Assembly: GCF_020907405.1 (NCBI RefSeq)
Contig: NZ_JAJJOE010000001.1
Span: forward strand, 16,683-80,682
Length of the DNA stretch: 64,000 nt
Origin: Arthrobacter sp. zg-Y769
Lineage (GTDB): Bacteria; Actinomycetota; Actinomycetes; Actinomycetales; Micrococcaceae
Reading direction: 5' to 3'
The notes beneath the pieces were generated by a model. That model saw only the letters and a program-made list of their open reading frames with translations, was not told the origin of the DNA and searched no databases. The position numbers and the translations under genes were made by a program. Below, one piece after another: positions 63,592 through 64,000 of this stretch; positions within the stretch are counted from its first letter, which is position 1; each line of letters starts with the position of its first letter.

Positions 63592-63984
63592 CTAGCGCCA
63601 GGTACCGATGCCGATTACGGGGCCGGCTTCCACCCATGAGGAGAGACCGTTGTAGGCCTCGTAGTTCATGGCCACCAGGACTTCGCTCCCCTGGTAGTTG
63701 AGGCTAACGACGACGGCGCCCGGCTGGATACGGGCACGCTCCGCCTCGGTGGGCTCCCGCCAGCCCGCCATTTCCAGCGAACTGCGCAGGAACCGGTAGG
63801 GCGGGCGGGGACTCAGCGAGACCAGCCGCAGCCATTCCAGATGAGTGTCCGTATAACGGCAAACCCCCATCCGCCACCCCGCAGGGGGGAAGCAGATGGA
63901 GGCATCGAAGGTCCCCAGGGTGGGGCGCCCCGGGGGGGGGGGGCCCCCCCACGACCCGACACACACGACGGACCCCCCCCACAA
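63592..63984 (-). CDS. DUF2550 family protein, 5' end lost or corrupted
   Basis: The C-terminal ~110 residues are clear: [40 protein letters not shown], ...[11 protein letters not shown]. This small membrane-anchored protein of unknown function lies between atpC and murA in many actinobacteria. Bases after about 63928 are runs of G and C that translate to low-complexity Gly/Pro, so the N-terminal membrane segment is not visible here. I treat the product as partial. Confidence 0.78.
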   Translation of the reverse strand: MWGGSVVCVGSWGGPPPPGRPTLGTFDASICFPPAGWRMGVCRYTDTHLEWLRLVSLSPRPPYRFLRSSLEMAGWREPTEAERARIQPGAVVVSLNYQGSEVLVAMNYEAYNGLSSWVEAGPVIGIGTWR

Positions 63985-64000
63985 GGGCCCCCCCCCAAAA

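Overview
The window is a chromosomal segment of a high-GC actinobacterium, most likely Micrococcaceae (Arthrobacter-like). The evidence is gene content and order: NucS in place of a MutS/MutL system, the small actinobacterial families DUF2017, DUF3039 and DUF2550, a MurA carrying the Asp-for-Cys replacement, malate:quinone oxidoreductase, and many genes that lack a Shine-Dalgarno (SD) sequence but have a TANNNT box 6-7 bases before the start codon. I saw no prophage, insertion sequence, CRISPR array or rRNA. The last ~70 bases are homopolymer-rich and look like low-quality contig-end sequence. The assignment is my inference; I could not run a search.

Layout. 1-2.4 kb: branched-chain amino acid synthesis, with the 5' end of ilvB behind a leader-peptide attenuator and a palindromic operator, then ilvD. 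2.5-8.4 kb: small metabolic and stress genes, two tandem tRNA-Lys genes, an RtcB RNA ligase, a MarR regulator, a Bcp peroxiredoxin and tRNA-Leu. 8.5-16.6 kb: a peptide-type ABC importer with two paralogous lipoproteins, two permeases and a fused double ATPase encoded on the opposite strand. 16.6-21.4 kb: mqo and an AcrB-like RND protein. 21.4-28.5 kb: a frameshifted DUF222-HNH gene, a flavin monooxygenase with its MarR regulator, an MFS pump, an M20 peptidase and an Lrp regulator. 28.7-34.7 kb: an amino acid permease, a 2-oxoacid dehydrogenase operon whose E2 is split in frame by one TAG codon, and a Ser/Thr kinase. 34.7-43.3 kb: a 54-residue acidic protein, an MFS transporter, sbcCD, an aquaporin and a degenerate ADP-ribosylglycohydrolase. 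43.3-64 kb: a core block (exonuclease-BRCT, DedA, rdgB, rph, an Rv1339-like hydrolase, murI, DUF2017, clpS, pncB, pncA, a helicase, DUF3039, an ene-reductase, a thioredoxin-like TPR protein, a membrane protein, an AI-2E family transporter, nucS, nagA, cspA, murA, DUF2550). Several of these genes keep the relative order of the M. tuberculosis Rv1312-Rv1341 region.

The most unusual points are the E1alpha/E1beta/lipoyl/hydrolase operon, where lipoyl domain and alpha/beta-hydrolase lie in one reading frame separated by a single amber codon as if an AcoC-type E2 had been cut in two; the ADP-ribosylglycohydrolase homologue that has lost its metal-binding residues; the two-layer control region of ilvB; and the large share of apparently leaderless genes. 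I do not see a wholly new defence or mobile system here.
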